Under the pieces are notes generated by a model that worked only from the letters and a program-made list of their open reading frames with translations, searched no databases and was not told where the DNA came from. A DNA stretch of 64,000 nucleotides, taken from Coriobacteriaceae bacterium. Lineage in GTDB: Bacteria > Actinomycetota > Coriobacteriia > Coriobacteriales > Eggerthellaceae. The DNA lies in assembly GCA_004555335.1 (NCBI GenBank), contig SFII01000001.1, positions 1-64,000 of the forward strand, written 5' to 3'. A program made the translations under genes and the position numbers. This document shows positions 43,516 to 52,213 of this stretch, piece by piece (within the stretch, counting starts at the first letter, position 1; each line of letters opens with the position of its first letter).

Positions 43516-44586
43516 ATGGCTGATGCGAATAAGGCGAACCGCGTACGTGAGATGTTCGATTCCGTTCGGGAGAAACCCGAATCCTTCGGCGAATACCTTG
43601 ATTGCTATGCCGACCAGGTAGGCGATCTGGTCAATTCCTTCATCGTGCGTTCCGATCATCCCGGCATCAACGAATACCTCTACGATCCCTGGATCCGCTA
43701 CAGCCGAAACGGGGGCAAGAGGCATCGGCCCCTTATCGCGTTCGCATCCTGCCAGGCTGTCGGGGGCGACGTGGACAGGGCGCTTTCGGCTGCCGCTGCG
43801 ATCGAGCATTTCCATTCGGCAGCGCTTGTGCATGACGATATCGCCGACGAAGGCGAGCTGCGCCGCGGCGAGCCCTGCCTGCACCATTCCCTGGGCTTGG
43901 GCCTTGCCATCAACGTGGGCGATCTGGGCCTTTCCTGCATGGTCGAGGAAACGGTTCTGGAAGACGGGCTGCTCGATGATGCGACCAAAGTGCGCATTCT
44001 GAAGGAGCTCGCCCGCATGACGCGCGCCACCATCGAAGGCCAGGCACTCGATATCGGCTGGGCGCGCGATGAGCGCTACGATATCGGGGTGGAAGACTAC
44101 CTGACCATGGCGACCCGCAAGACCGCGCAGTATTCCGCAGCGGTCCCCCTGGTGGTAGGGGCGATTGCGGGCGGCGCCGGCGATGGGGAAGTCGAGGCGC
44201 TGCGCAGCTTCGGCCTCGCTGCCGGGCTTGCCTTCCAGATCCAGGACGACCTGCTCAACCTGCTGGGTGAAAAGGGCGCGAAGAAGAAGGATTTCCGCAG
44301 CGACATCACCGAGGGGAAACGCACCCTCGTTGTCGTCCATGCGCTGCAGCATTCTTCTCGCCGCGACCGTTTGGTCGAAATCCTCTCCGGCAAGGAAAAG
44401 GATGCCGCCGTCTTGCAGGAGGCCGTGGATATCATGACCGAATCGGGCAGCATCGATTTCGCCTTGGAATATGCAAAGGGGATCGTCGATCGCGCCAAAG
44501 GGGAATTGATTGCCTCGATTGCCCCCTCGCAGCCCCGCGATCTGCTCCTTTCCATGGCCGATTGGTCGGTCAGCAGATTGATATAA
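43516..44586 (+). CDS. Polyprenyl (geranylgeranyl/farnesyl-type) diphosphate synthase
   Basis: Chain-elongating trans-prenyltransferase building isoprenoid diphosphates from IPP. The 356-residue protein has GGKRHRPLIAF, the first aspartate-rich motif LVHDDIADEGELRRG (Asp107, Asp108, Asp111) and the second FQIQDDLLNLLG (Asp244, Asp245, with Asn248 in place of the last Asp). Product length is probably C15-C20 or longer but cannot be set from motifs alone. The start has only a loosely placed AAAGGG. It is followed by the CwlM-like gene. Confidence 0.9.
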   Translation: MADANKANRVREMFDSVREKPESFGEYLDCYADQVGDLVNSFIVRSDHPGINEYLYDPWIRYSRNGGKRHRPLIAFASCQAVGGDVDRALSAAAAIEHFHSAALVHDDIADEGELRRGEPCLHHSLGLGLAINVGDLGLSCMVEETVLEDGLLDDATKVRILKELARMTRATIEGQALDIGWARDERYDIGVEDYLTMATRKTAQYSAAVPLVVGAIAGGAGDGEVEALRSFGLAAGLAFQIQDDLLNLLGEKGAKKKDFRSDITEGKRTLVVVHALQHSSRRDRLVEILSGKEKDAAVLQEAVDIMTESGSIDFALEYAKGIVDRAKGELIASIAPSQPRDLLLSMADWSVSRLI

Positions 44587-44669
44587 CAACGTCCGCCTTT
44601 TCCGAAGCGGGCTCCTTTCACGTGTTTGCATTATTTCCCTGGCGATCCAGGTAGAAGGGTATAAGACCA

Positions 44670-45566
44670 ATGGAACTCATCCAGAAAAACGATACCGGTG
44701 CCGCGGTCGAAGATGTCCAAGGGAAGCTCGCCGAATTGGGCTTCCTGAATCCCTCCCAGGTGAATGGCGTTTTCGACGAGGACACCGAAGAGGCCCTGCT
44801 CGCTTTCTGCAGAAGCTCCGGTATCCCGGAGAGCAGGCAGGTGGGCGACAGGCTGTGGGCGGCGCTCATCGATGCGACCTTCCGCTTGGGGGATCGCACC
44901 TTGTATCTGCGCATGCCCCATTTCCACGGAAACGATGTCTTGCAGCTCCAGAATGCCCTGGGGGCCCTGGGCTTCCCCTGCGGCGGTGCCGACGGTATTT
45001 TCGGGGCCCATACCGAAGATGCGTTGCGTAAATTCCAGATGAACATGGGTTTGCCCACCGATGGCATCGTGGGTGCGGCGACCTTCCGCGCCATCAACAA
45101 CCTGCATCATTCCTGGCAGGGGAAAAGCGAACCGCACGTCGCCTCCCATCTGGGCTTCGCGCGTGCGGCGGATGTGCTCGAGAACAACGCGCTCTGCCTG
45201 TTCGGAACCGACGAATTCGCCAGGTCCGTTGCAACCCGCATGTCCAACCTGTCCCTCGCCACCAATCCCGCTTCCAGGATCATCAGTGCCGATTCCCTGT
45301 TGGTCGCGCCCGATGACGATATGCTGCTCGTGCACATCGTGGTCGATCGGCAGCAGGCATTCGAGAATGTTCCCTTCGTCACCTTCGACGACGAGGAAAC
45401 CCTGAGCCTGCGACTGAAAAGCGCGATCGGCGCAGCCAACGCGGTTCCCCCGCGCATATCCATCTGCCTTCCCGGCACCCAGTGGGAGGATGCGGGCGAA
45501 AGCCGCTCCGCCCAGCATTTCGCAATCACCTTGCTCGACGCGCTCTGCGTCGCTCTTTCAGAATAG
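44670..45566 (+). CDS. Peptidoglycan-binding domain protein, CwlM-like without visible amidase catalytic residues
   Basis: A 298-residue protein with two tandem PG_binding_1 domains (about residues 5-70, containing DVQGKLAELGFL, and 83-148, containing VLQLQNALGALGFPCGGADGIFG). A C-terminal domain (about 165-298) resembles the amidase_3 position of actinobacterial CwlM. The usual zinc ligands of Amidase_3 (H...E...H) are not recognisable there. No signal peptide is seen, so it should be cytoplasmic. In mycobacteria the cytoplasmic CwlM is a non-enzymatic activator of MurA; a similar role here is inference, supported only by architecture. Confidence 0.75.
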   Translation: MELIQKNDTGAAVEDVQGKLAELGFLNPSQVNGVFDEDTEEALLAFCRSSGIPESRQVGDRLWAALIDATFRLGDRTLYLRMPHFHGNDVLQLQNALGALGFPCGGADGIFGAHTEDALRKFQMNMGLPTDGIVGAATFRAINNLHHSWQGKSEPHVASHLGFARAADVLENNALCLFGTDEFARSVATRMSNLSLATNPASRIISADSLLVAPDDDMLLVHIVVDRQQAFENVPFVTFDDEETLSLRLKSAIGAANAVPPRISICLPGTQWEDAGESRSAQHFAITLLDALCVALSE

Positions 45567-45585
45567 TCCCTTCCGAAAGGTTGCC

Positions 45586-46935
45586 ATGGAAACTTCCGCA
45601 ATCATCCTTGCTGCCGGATCCGGCACGCGCATGAAGTCCGCAAAGCCCAAGGTCGCCCACGAGCTTCTGGGAAAGCCCCTGGTTCGCTGGGTGGTCGATG
45701 CCGCCCGCGAGGCGGGTGTGGGCACCGTCATCAGCGTCTTGGGGCACGGCATCGATGTGGTCCGTCCGCTGGTGGAGCATGACACCCAGGTCGTGGTGCA
45801 GCAGCAGCGCAACGGCACCGCCGATGCGGTTAACAGCGCTCGCGAGGCTTGCGAGGGCATGACCGGGTCCTTGCTCGTGCTGTCCGGTGACTGCCCGCTC
45901 ATCAGGCCCGAGACCATCGCCGGTTTGGCGAGGGCGCGCGAGGAAGCCGACGCCGCGGTAGCCGTCCTCACCATGGAGGCCGAAAACCCCTTCGGCTACG
46001 GCCGCATCATCCGCGATGCCCAAGGCCAGGTGGAGTGCATCGTCGAGCAGAAGGACTGCACTCCCGAGCAGGCTGCGGTGACCGAATGCAACTCGGGCTT
46101 CTACTGTTTCGACGCGCAGTATCTCTTCGACGCCTTGAATCGCGTTTCCAACGAGAACGCCCAGGGGGAGTTCTACCTGACCGACGTGATCGGCATCGCC
46201 CGTGCGGACGGTCGTTCTGTGGTGGCGCTTTGCGCCGAAGATCCCGAAGAATGCCTGGGCATCAATACCCGCCTGCAGCTTTCCGTTGCAGCCAAGGTGA
46301 TGCAGCGCCGTATGAATACCGCATTCATGCTGGCGGGCGTGACCATGCTCGATCCCGAAACCGTCTGGATCGGCCCCGGCGTGACCATCGAGCAGGATGT
46401 CGAGCTCCTTCCGCAGACCATGCTCATGGGCAAGACCAGCGTTGCCTCCGGTTCCGTCATCGGTCCCAACACGCGATTGACCGACACCGTGGTCGGCCAT
46501 GATTGCGTGCTCGATGAGACCGTTGCCGTCGAGGCGGTTATCGAGGACGGCTGCCATTGCGGCCCCCGTGCCTACCTGCGTCCCCAGACGCGCCTTTGCG
46601 AAGGTGCCAAGGCGGGCACCCATGTGGAAATCAAGAAGAGCACCATCGGCAAGGGGTCGAAGGTACCCCATCTCAGCTATATCGGCGATACCACCATGGG
46701 CGACGGCGTGAACATCGGCGCCGGTTCGATCACCTGCAACTACGATGGCCAGAACAAGTGGCCCACCGTGATCGGCGACAACACCTTCATCGGAAGCGAC
46801 ACCATGATGGTCGCCCCCGTCACCATCGGCGATGACGCCCTGGTGGGAGCGGGATCGGTTATCACTGCCGATGTTCCCGATGGGGCGCTCGCCCTGGGCC
46901 GTGCCCGCCAGATCATCAAGACGCAGCACAAATAG
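45586..46935 (+). CDS. glmU: Bifunctional UDP-GlcNAc pyrophosphorylase / glucosamine-1-phosphate acetyltransferase
   Basis: Makes UDP-GlcNAc, the MurA substrate. The 449-residue protein has the N-terminal nucleotidyltransferase motif LAAGSGTRMKSAKPKVAHELLGKPL. A C-terminal left-handed beta-helix of hexapeptide repeats follows (VWIGPGVTIEQDVELLPQTMLMGKT) and includes KKSTIGKGSKVPHLSYIGD and the active-site region NIGAGSITCNYDG. The ATG at 45586 follows CGAAAGG; the frame upstream lies within the preceding gene. It is followed by prs, a very common gene pair. Confidence 0.97.
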   Translation: METSAIILAAGSGTRMKSAKPKVAHELLGKPLVRWVVDAAREAGVGTVISVLGHGIDVVRPLVEHDTQVVVQQQRNGTADAVNSAREACEGMTGSLLVLSGDCPLIRPETIAGLARAREEADAAVAVLTMEAENPFGYGRIIRDAQGQVECIVEQKDCTPEQAAVTECNSGFYCFDAQYLFDALNRVSNENAQGEFYLTDVIGIARADGRSVVALCAEDPEECLGINTRLQLSVAAKVMQRRMNTAFMLAGVTMLDPETVWIGPGVTIEQDVELLPQTMLMGKTSVASGSVIGPNTRLTDTVVGHDCVLDETVAVEAVIEDGCHCGPRAYLRPQTRLCEGAKAGTHVEIKKSTIGKGSKVPHLSYIGDTTMGDGVNIGAGSITCNYDGQNKWPTVIGDNTFIGSDTMMVAPVTIGDDALVGAGSVITADVPDGALALGRARQIIKTQHK

Positions 46936-47044
46936 GAGTGCAGAGCGCGCAGGAGCGAAGAAAAAAGCCGGTTCGAAAAGAATCGGCGGAGTCCACGCGC
47001 TACAATATCCCAAGCAAGGAAAGCACCTCGATGTTAGGGGAGAC

Positions 47045-48022
47045 ATGATCAGCAACGAAATGAAGAAGACCCTGGCCGTCTTTTCCGGCTCCTGCAATCC
47101 CGAGCTGGCGGAGCAGGTTGCGGACTGCCTGGGCATTTCCCTGGGCAAGGTCCGTTTGGAGAAGTTCGCCAATGGTGAAATCTATGCGCGTTATCTGGAA
47201 AGCGTGCGCGGCGCAGACGTCTTCCTGATCCAGTCCGTGGCCGGCGAGCATGTCAACGATGCCCTCATGGAGCTGCTCATCATGGCAGATGCCGCGAAGC
47301 GCGCATCCGCCCGCACCATCACCGCGGTCGTCACCCATTACGGCTATTCCCGCCAGGACCGCAAGGCCGCTGCGCGCGAGCCCATCACCGCGAAGCTGGT
47401 TGCCGATCTGATGTCCGTCTCCGGCGTAGGCCGAATCATCACCATCGACCTGCATCAGGGCCAGATCCAGGGCTTCTTCGACATTCCCGTCAATCATCTG
47501 ACCGCCCTGAATATCATGGCGGAATACTTCAAGGCCAAGAATTTCGACCCCGAGAAGCTGTGCGTCGTCAGCCCCGACCTGGGCCGTGCGAAGGCGGCGA
47601 AGAAGCTCGCCGACATTATGGGCGCCGACCTGGCTATCATGCATAAGGGCCGCCCCAAGCACAACCAGGCGGTTATCACCGCGCTGATCGGCGATGTCGA
47701 AGGCAAGATCTGCATCCTGAACGACGACATGATCGACACTGCGGGCTCTATCGTGGCAGCCGTGTCCACCCTGAAGGCGCGCGGTGCGGATAAGGTATAT
47801 GTCTGCGCAACCCATCCCGTCTTCTCCGGTCCTGCATACGAGCGCCTGGAGAATGCGGACATCGAAGAGGTCGTGGTCTGCAACACCATCCCGGTGCCCG
47901 AAGAGCATCGTAATGGCAAGATCAAGGTCGTGTCCGTGGCGCCTTTGTTTGCGCGCGCTATCGATGCGGTTTATTCCAACGGCTCCATCTCCGAGCTGTT
48001 CGATCCCGATTTCGCCCTGTAG
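47045..48022 (+). CDS. prs: Ribose-phosphate pyrophosphokinase (PRPP synthetase)
   Basis: Transfers pyrophosphate from ATP to ribose 5-phosphate to give PRPP for nucleotides, His and Trp. The 325-residue protein has FANGEIYARYLESVRGADVFLIQS, the flexible-loop GYSRQDRKAAAREPI, DLHQGQIQGFFDIPV and the PRPP-binding motif ILNDDMIDTAGSI. The ATG at 47045 follows TAGGGGAG. A TACAAT element at 47001-47006 (GCTACAAT, as before lgt) is a possible -10. Downstream is pth. Confidence 0.97.
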   Translation: MISNEMKKTLAVFSGSCNPELAEQVADCLGISLGKVRLEKFANGEIYARYLESVRGADVFLIQSVAGEHVNDALMELLIMADAAKRASARTITAVVTHYGYSRQDRKAAAREPITAKLVADLMSVSGVGRIITIDLHQGQIQGFFDIPVNHLTALNIMAEYFKAKNFDPEKLCVVSPDLGRAKAAKKLADIMGADLAIMHKGRPKHNQAVITALIGDVEGKICILNDDMIDTAGSIVAAVSTLKARGADKVYVCATHPVFSGPAYERLENADIEEVVVCNTIPVPEEHRNGKIKVVSVAPLFARAIDAVYSNGSISELFDPDFAL

Positions 48023-48046
48023 GACGCTTTCGATCGTATTGTTTTC

Positions 48047-48077
48047 GGCGGATCCGGTTACGTGCCGGGTCCGCCTT
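48047..48077 (+). terminator. Hairpin after prs, probable terminator
   Basis: GGCGGATCCGG pairs with CCGGGTCCGCC (one G-U) around a 7-base loop, followed by TT only. It lies between the prs stop codon and pth. Confidence 0.4.
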
Positions 48078-48102
48078 CGTATGGTATCTGATAGGAGGCC
48101 CA

Positions 48103-48666
48103 ATGGCGCTCTATCTCATCGTGGGGCTGGGAAACCCCGGAGAAGAATACGAGCATACCCGCCACAATGCCGGTTTCGACGCAATCGATTTGCTCGCCGA
48201 AGAAGCGGGGGTGCGGTATTGGAAGACGGAATGCGGAGCCCTGACGGGAAAGGGCGTCCTTGCCGGCGATGATGTGGTGTTGGCAAAGCCCCAGAGTTTC
48301 GTGAACCTATCGGGCGGACCGGTGAAGCAGCTCTGCAATGCTTACGGCGTCAAGCCCGATCACCTGATCGTGATCCACGACGATCTGGATATCCTGCCGG
48401 GTGGCATCCGCGTGAAGTTCGGAGGCGGCCACGCCGGGCACAACGGCCTGCGCTCCATCTGCGACAAGCTGGGAACGCGCGACTGGTTCCGTGTGCGCTG
48501 CGGCATCGGCCGTCCCCCTGGACGCATGCCCGTTGCCGACTTCGTCCTGAAGCGCCCTCGTGGGGAGGAATTGGAAGATTTCCGCTACTCCTGCGACAGG
48601 GCGGCATCGGCCGTGCCCTTCTTGATGGAAAACGGCCTGGAGAAGACCCAGGCGCGCTTCAACTGA
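48103..48666 (+). CDS. pth: Peptidyl-tRNA hydrolase
   Basis: Releases tRNA from prematurely ended peptidyl-tRNA. The 187-residue protein is family length, with GLGNPGEEYEHTRHNAGFDAID (Asn11 and catalytic His21), KPQSFVNLSGGPV and the HDDLDILPGGIRVKFGGGHAGHNGL region with the catalytic Asp. The start follows AGGAGG. A terminator lies about 80 bases downstream. Confidence 0.97.
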   Translation: MALYLIVGLGNPGEEYEHTRHNAGFDAIDLLAEEAGVRYWKTECGALTGKGVLAGDDVVLAKPQSFVNLSGGPVKQLCNAYGVKPDHLIVIHDDLDILPGGIRVKFGGGHAGHNGLRSICDKLGTRDWFRVRCGIGRPPGRMPVADFVLKRPRGEELEDFRYSCDRAASAVPFLMENGLEKTQARFN

Positions 48667-48744
48667 GCGCATCGGGTAGCTGCTTGCAGGGGCTGGACTC
48701 CCCAGATTGCGGGAATTACCCTTAAATGAATAGGAAAATCACGT

Positions 48745-48769
48745 AAACGCACCCGCCGAGGTGCGTTTT
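48745..48769 (+). terminator. Intrinsic terminator after pth
   Basis: AAACGCACC pairs with GGTGCGTTT across a 6-base loop, ending in TTTT. Confidence 0.8.
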
Positions 48770-48868
48770 CGGTACAGGGGAACCCGGTTGCGCGTCCGCG
48801 TTGCGCCTGCAGCTGGGATTTGTGAGAAAATAAGCGGCGAGAAAACGCACAATGGAATAGGTCACGAC

Positions 48869-51800
48869 ATGTCTGCACGCTTTAACATCCTGCCGGCCGA
48901 CGATCAGGCCGTTTCTGCATTGCAAACCAGTCTCGGCTTGCCCAGGTTCATCGCAACCACTTTGGTGGCACGCGGGGTATGCACTCCCCAGGCCGCCCGT
49001 GAATTCCTGAACCCTTCCCTCGACCGCGATTGGGGCAATCCGTATGACATCCCCGGAATGGACGGGGTGGTCGAAGGCCTGGAAGGCGCCATACGGGCCG
49101 GAAGGCGCATCGTCGTGTTCGGCGATTTCGATCTGGACGGCATCTCGGCGACTGCGGTGATGACCCGCGGGCTGCGCATGCTCGGCGCCGATGCCGTCCC
49201 ATTCATCCCCCGCAGGTCGGACGAAGGCTACGGCATCACCGAAGCGGCGATAGAGCGCGTGATGGGGGAATCCCCCGATGTGCTGGTGACCGTCGACTGC
49301 GGTATCGCATGCCGCGACGAGGTGCGGATCCTGCAGCGTCGCGGGGTGGAGGTGTTCATCACCGACCACCACGAGCCTGCCGATCTGGTGCCGGTCGATG
49401 TCCCCGTCTGCGACCCGAAGCTCGCCCCCGAATCACCGCAGTCCATCCTTGCGGGCGTCGGCGTGGCATTGAAGGTCATCCAGGCGCTCGGCGCCCGTTT
49501 CGGGCAGCCCCATCTCTGGCGCGAATACACCGACCTTGCAGCCCTGGGCACCATTGCCGACCTCATGCCCATGAAGGGCGACAACCGTGCGCTCGTCGCA
49601 GACGGCGTCGCGCGCATGAACGAGGCGCCCAGGCCCTGCATCGCGGCGCTTCTGGGCTGCGCAGGCGTTTTGGACAAGCCCGTTGCCGCGGTATCGCTTT
49701 CCTTCAGCATCATCCCGCGCCTCAATGCCGCGGGCCGCATGGGCGATGCCCAGGTATCCTTGGACCTGTTGCTTTCCGATGATTTCGGGGAAGCGGCCGA
49801 TAAGGCGGAGGAACTGGAGGGTATCAACGACCGCAGGCGCGCCATCGAGGCCGAATTGGTGGAGATCGCGATGGAGCAGGCGGTTGAAACCTACACGGGC
49901 CAGCGGGCTCTGGTGGTTTCCGGCGATGGCTGGCACGAGGGCGTGAAGGGTATCGTCGCAAGCCGGCTGGTGCGTACGTACGGCGTGCCTGTCATCCTGT
50001 TCACCATCGACGAAGACGGGCAGGCAAGGGGTTCGGGGCGCAGCGTGGGCCACGTCAACCTGTTCAAGGCGGTCGAGAGCTGCTCCGATATCCTTACCCG
50101 TTTCGGTGGGCATGAGGCTGCGGTGGGCGTGACCCTGCCCGCCGACCGACTGGCGGAATTCCAAGACCGCCTTTGCGAATATATGGACAGCCTGCCCGAA
50201 GAGAACTTCCATCCGCGCATCGCAATCGACAGCTGCGTCGACTTGTCCGAGTTGACCTTGGAAAACGTCGCCCTTCTGGACTCGCTGGCCCCCTTCGGCC
50301 AGGAAAACAGGCAACCTTGCTTCCTTGCGCGCGACGTGCTGCTCACGAAGGCCCGTGCGGTGGGTGCGGAAAAGAACCACTTCTCGTGCATGCTCACCGA
50401 CGGCGTCAATTCGGTTGCGGGAATCATGTTCCACGCTTCGGATATCGACATGCTCATGCGCTGCGACAGCGTGGTCAATGCGGCATTCGAAGTGCAGATC
50501 GACGAATGGCGCGGGAGGAAGAGCGTCAAGGCTATGATCGATTCTCTGGCTCCGGTGAAGATGTGCGGGGCCCTGGAGGCCTGCCTCGACCTGGATCGCG
50601 ATTCCTTCGTGGCGGATCTGTATGCCTGCGGGGATTCCGTTGCGGCGCGCGAAGCGGGAAGCTTGGATTCGGGGGACGGGGAATCCGCCCACGAACTCGA
50701 GCAGGCAAGGGATGCATGGGAGGCGCGTATCGCCGAAAACCCCGGTTCCCTGCGTAAGCAGATCGTGCGCGCCCTGATCGGCGATGGGCAGCTGTTCAGG
50801 TCCCAGCGCCAGGTGCTCGATGCCTTGGGCAGGGGCGATTCCGTTCTGACCATCATGGCGACGGGAAGGGGCAAGTCGCTCACCTTCCAGACCTTCGCCG
50901 CGATGCAGGCGCTTTCCCGCCATCAGGCGAGCCTTCTGGTGTATCCGCTGCGCGCCCTCATTGCCGACCAGGCATTCCATATCACGCGCAGCCTGAGCAG
51001 GTTCGGGGTCACGGCGGAGGTCCTGACGGGCGAATCCTCTCCCGACGAGCGCTGCCGCATCTTCGAGGGTCTGAGCCGTGGCGGGGTGGACATCGTGCTC
51101 ACCACGCCCGAGTTCTTGGATATCCATGCGGAACAGTTCGCGAGCAGCGGGCGCATCGGCTTCCTCGTATGCGATGAGGCGCATCATATCGGACTTGCCA
51201 AAGCAGGCAACAGGCCATCCTATGCGCGCATGGGGGAAGTGAAGCAGCGCCTGGGCAATCCTGCGGTATTGGCCCTGACTGCCACGGCGAATTCCGACAT
51301 CGCCCGCGATATCCAGGAATCCCTCGGGATCAAGCGGCGCATCTTCGATGAGAGCCGCCGTCCCAACTTGAAGGTGGAAGACCGCCGCGGGATAAAGCGC
51401 AGGGAAAACTACCTCGCCAACCTGATCGCGTCGGGGGAAAAGACGGTCGTCTATGTTAATTCCCGCCAGCAGTCGGTGTCCCTGGCGCGGCAGCTGCGTA
51501 AAATGGTCCCCCAGATGGCGCCCTTCGTCGGTTTCTACAATGCGGGGCTTTCCCGTGACGAGCGCAAGCGGGTCGAGGAGATGTTCAGGGACGGCGACCT
51601 GCATGTGCTGGTTTCCACGTCCGCCTTCGGCGAGGGGGTGAACATCCCCGACATCCGCCATGTGGTCCTGTACCATATGCCGTTCAACGAAATCGAATTC
51701 AACCAGATGAGCGGCAGGGCAGGCAGGGATGGCGAGGAGGCCGTGGTCCATTTCCTGTTCGGTCAGGACGACGCGTGCATCAACGAGCGCCTGCTGCTCG

Positions 51801-52207
51801 AATCCACGCCCGACCGCGACCATATGGCATGCGTATACCGCCAGCTCCGCACCATGCAGAGGGAGGCGGGACCGCGTCCGTTCGATGCGACGATTGCTGA
51901 CATCGTTGCCGCCATCAACGATAATGGGGGCAGCCAGCAAACCGCTCCTGCCAGCGTGGCCTGCGCGATCTCCGTTTTCCGCGAGCTCGGCCTGGTCGAG
52001 ACGGGTGCGGTTGGGGATGATGCGCGCCTGCGCTCCATACGCGTGGTCGATACCTGCCGGAAGGTGGAGCTTACCGATAGCGTGCGCTATAGAGAAGGGC
52101 TTGACGAGATGGAGATCTTCCACTCGTTCTGCCAGTGGGTGCTTGCCAGCACCCAGGATGAGCTGCGCGACAGGATCATCGCGCCCATCCTGCCAGAGGA
52201 ACTTTAG
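48869..52207 (+). CDS. recJ: Fusion of RecJ single-strand exonuclease with a RecQ-like DEAH helicase
   Basis: One frame of 1112 residues. Residues 1 to about 600 are RecJ: DHH-family motif VVFGDFDLDGISATAV (Asp86, Asp88, Asp90), VTVDCGI, DHH at 166-168 and DHHA1 with GGHEAAVG. Residues about 640-1112 are an SF2 helicase of RecQ type: motif I ATGRGKSLTFQ (Lys669), DEAH at 769-772, LTATAN and QMSGRAGRDG. RecJ degrades ssDNA 5' to 3' and RecQ supplies unwound DNA in the RecFOR pathway, so the fusion joins two known partners. The ATG at 48869 has only a weak AATAGG; upstream in-frame codons cross the pth terminator. rel follows 6 bases later. Confidence 0.92.
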   Translation: MSARFNILPADDQAVSALQTSLGLPRFIATTLVARGVCTPQAAREFLNPSLDRDWGNPYDIPGMDGVVEGLEGAIRAGRRIVVFGDFDLDGISATAVMTRGLRMLGADAVPFIPRRSDEGYGITEAAIERVMGESPDVLVTVDCGIACRDEVRILQRRGVEVFITDHHEPADLVPVDVPVCDPKLAPESPQSILAGVGVALKVIQALGARFGQPHLWREYTDLAALGTIADLMPMKGDNRALVADGVARMNEAPRPCIAALLGCAGVLDKPVAAVSLSFSIIPRLNAAGRMGDAQVSLDLLLSDDFGEAADKAEELEGINDRRRAIEAELVEIAMEQAVETYTGQRALVVSGDGWHEGVKGIVASRLVRTYGVPVILFTIDEDGQARGSGRSVGHVNLFKAVESCSDILTRFGGHEAAVGVTLPADRLAEFQDRLCEYMDSLPEENFHPRIAIDSCVDLSELTLENVALLDSLAPFGQENRQPCFLARDVLLTKARAVGAEKNHFSCMLTDGVNSVAGIMFHASDIDMLMRCDSVVNAAFEVQIDEWRGRKSVKAMIDSLAPVKMCGALEACLDLDRDSFVADLYACGDSVAAREAGSLDSGDGESAHELEQARDAWEARIAENPGSLRKQIVRALIGDGQLFRSQRQVLDALGRGDSVLTIMATGRGKSLTFQTFAAMQALSRHQASLLVYPLRALIADQAFHITRSLSRFGVTAEVLTGESSPDERCRIFEGLSRGGVDIVLTTPEFLDIHAEQFASSGRIGFLVCDEAHHIGLAKAGNRPSYARMGEVKQRLGNPAVLALTATANSDIARDIQESLGIKRRIFDESRRPNLKVEDRRGIKRRENYLANLIASGEKTVVYVNSRQQSVSLARQLRKMVPQMAPFVGFYNAGLSRDERKRVEEMFRDGDLHVLVSTSAFGEGVNIPDIRHVVLYHMPFNEIEFNQMSGRAGRDGEEAVVHFLFGQDDACINERLLLESTPDRDHMACVYRQLRTMQREAGPRPFDATIADIVAAINDNGGSQQTAPASVACAISVFRELGLVETGAVGDDARLRSIRVVDTCRKVELTDSVRYREGLDEMEIFHSFCQWVLASTQDELRDRIIAPILPEEL

Positions 52208-52213
52208 GACTGA

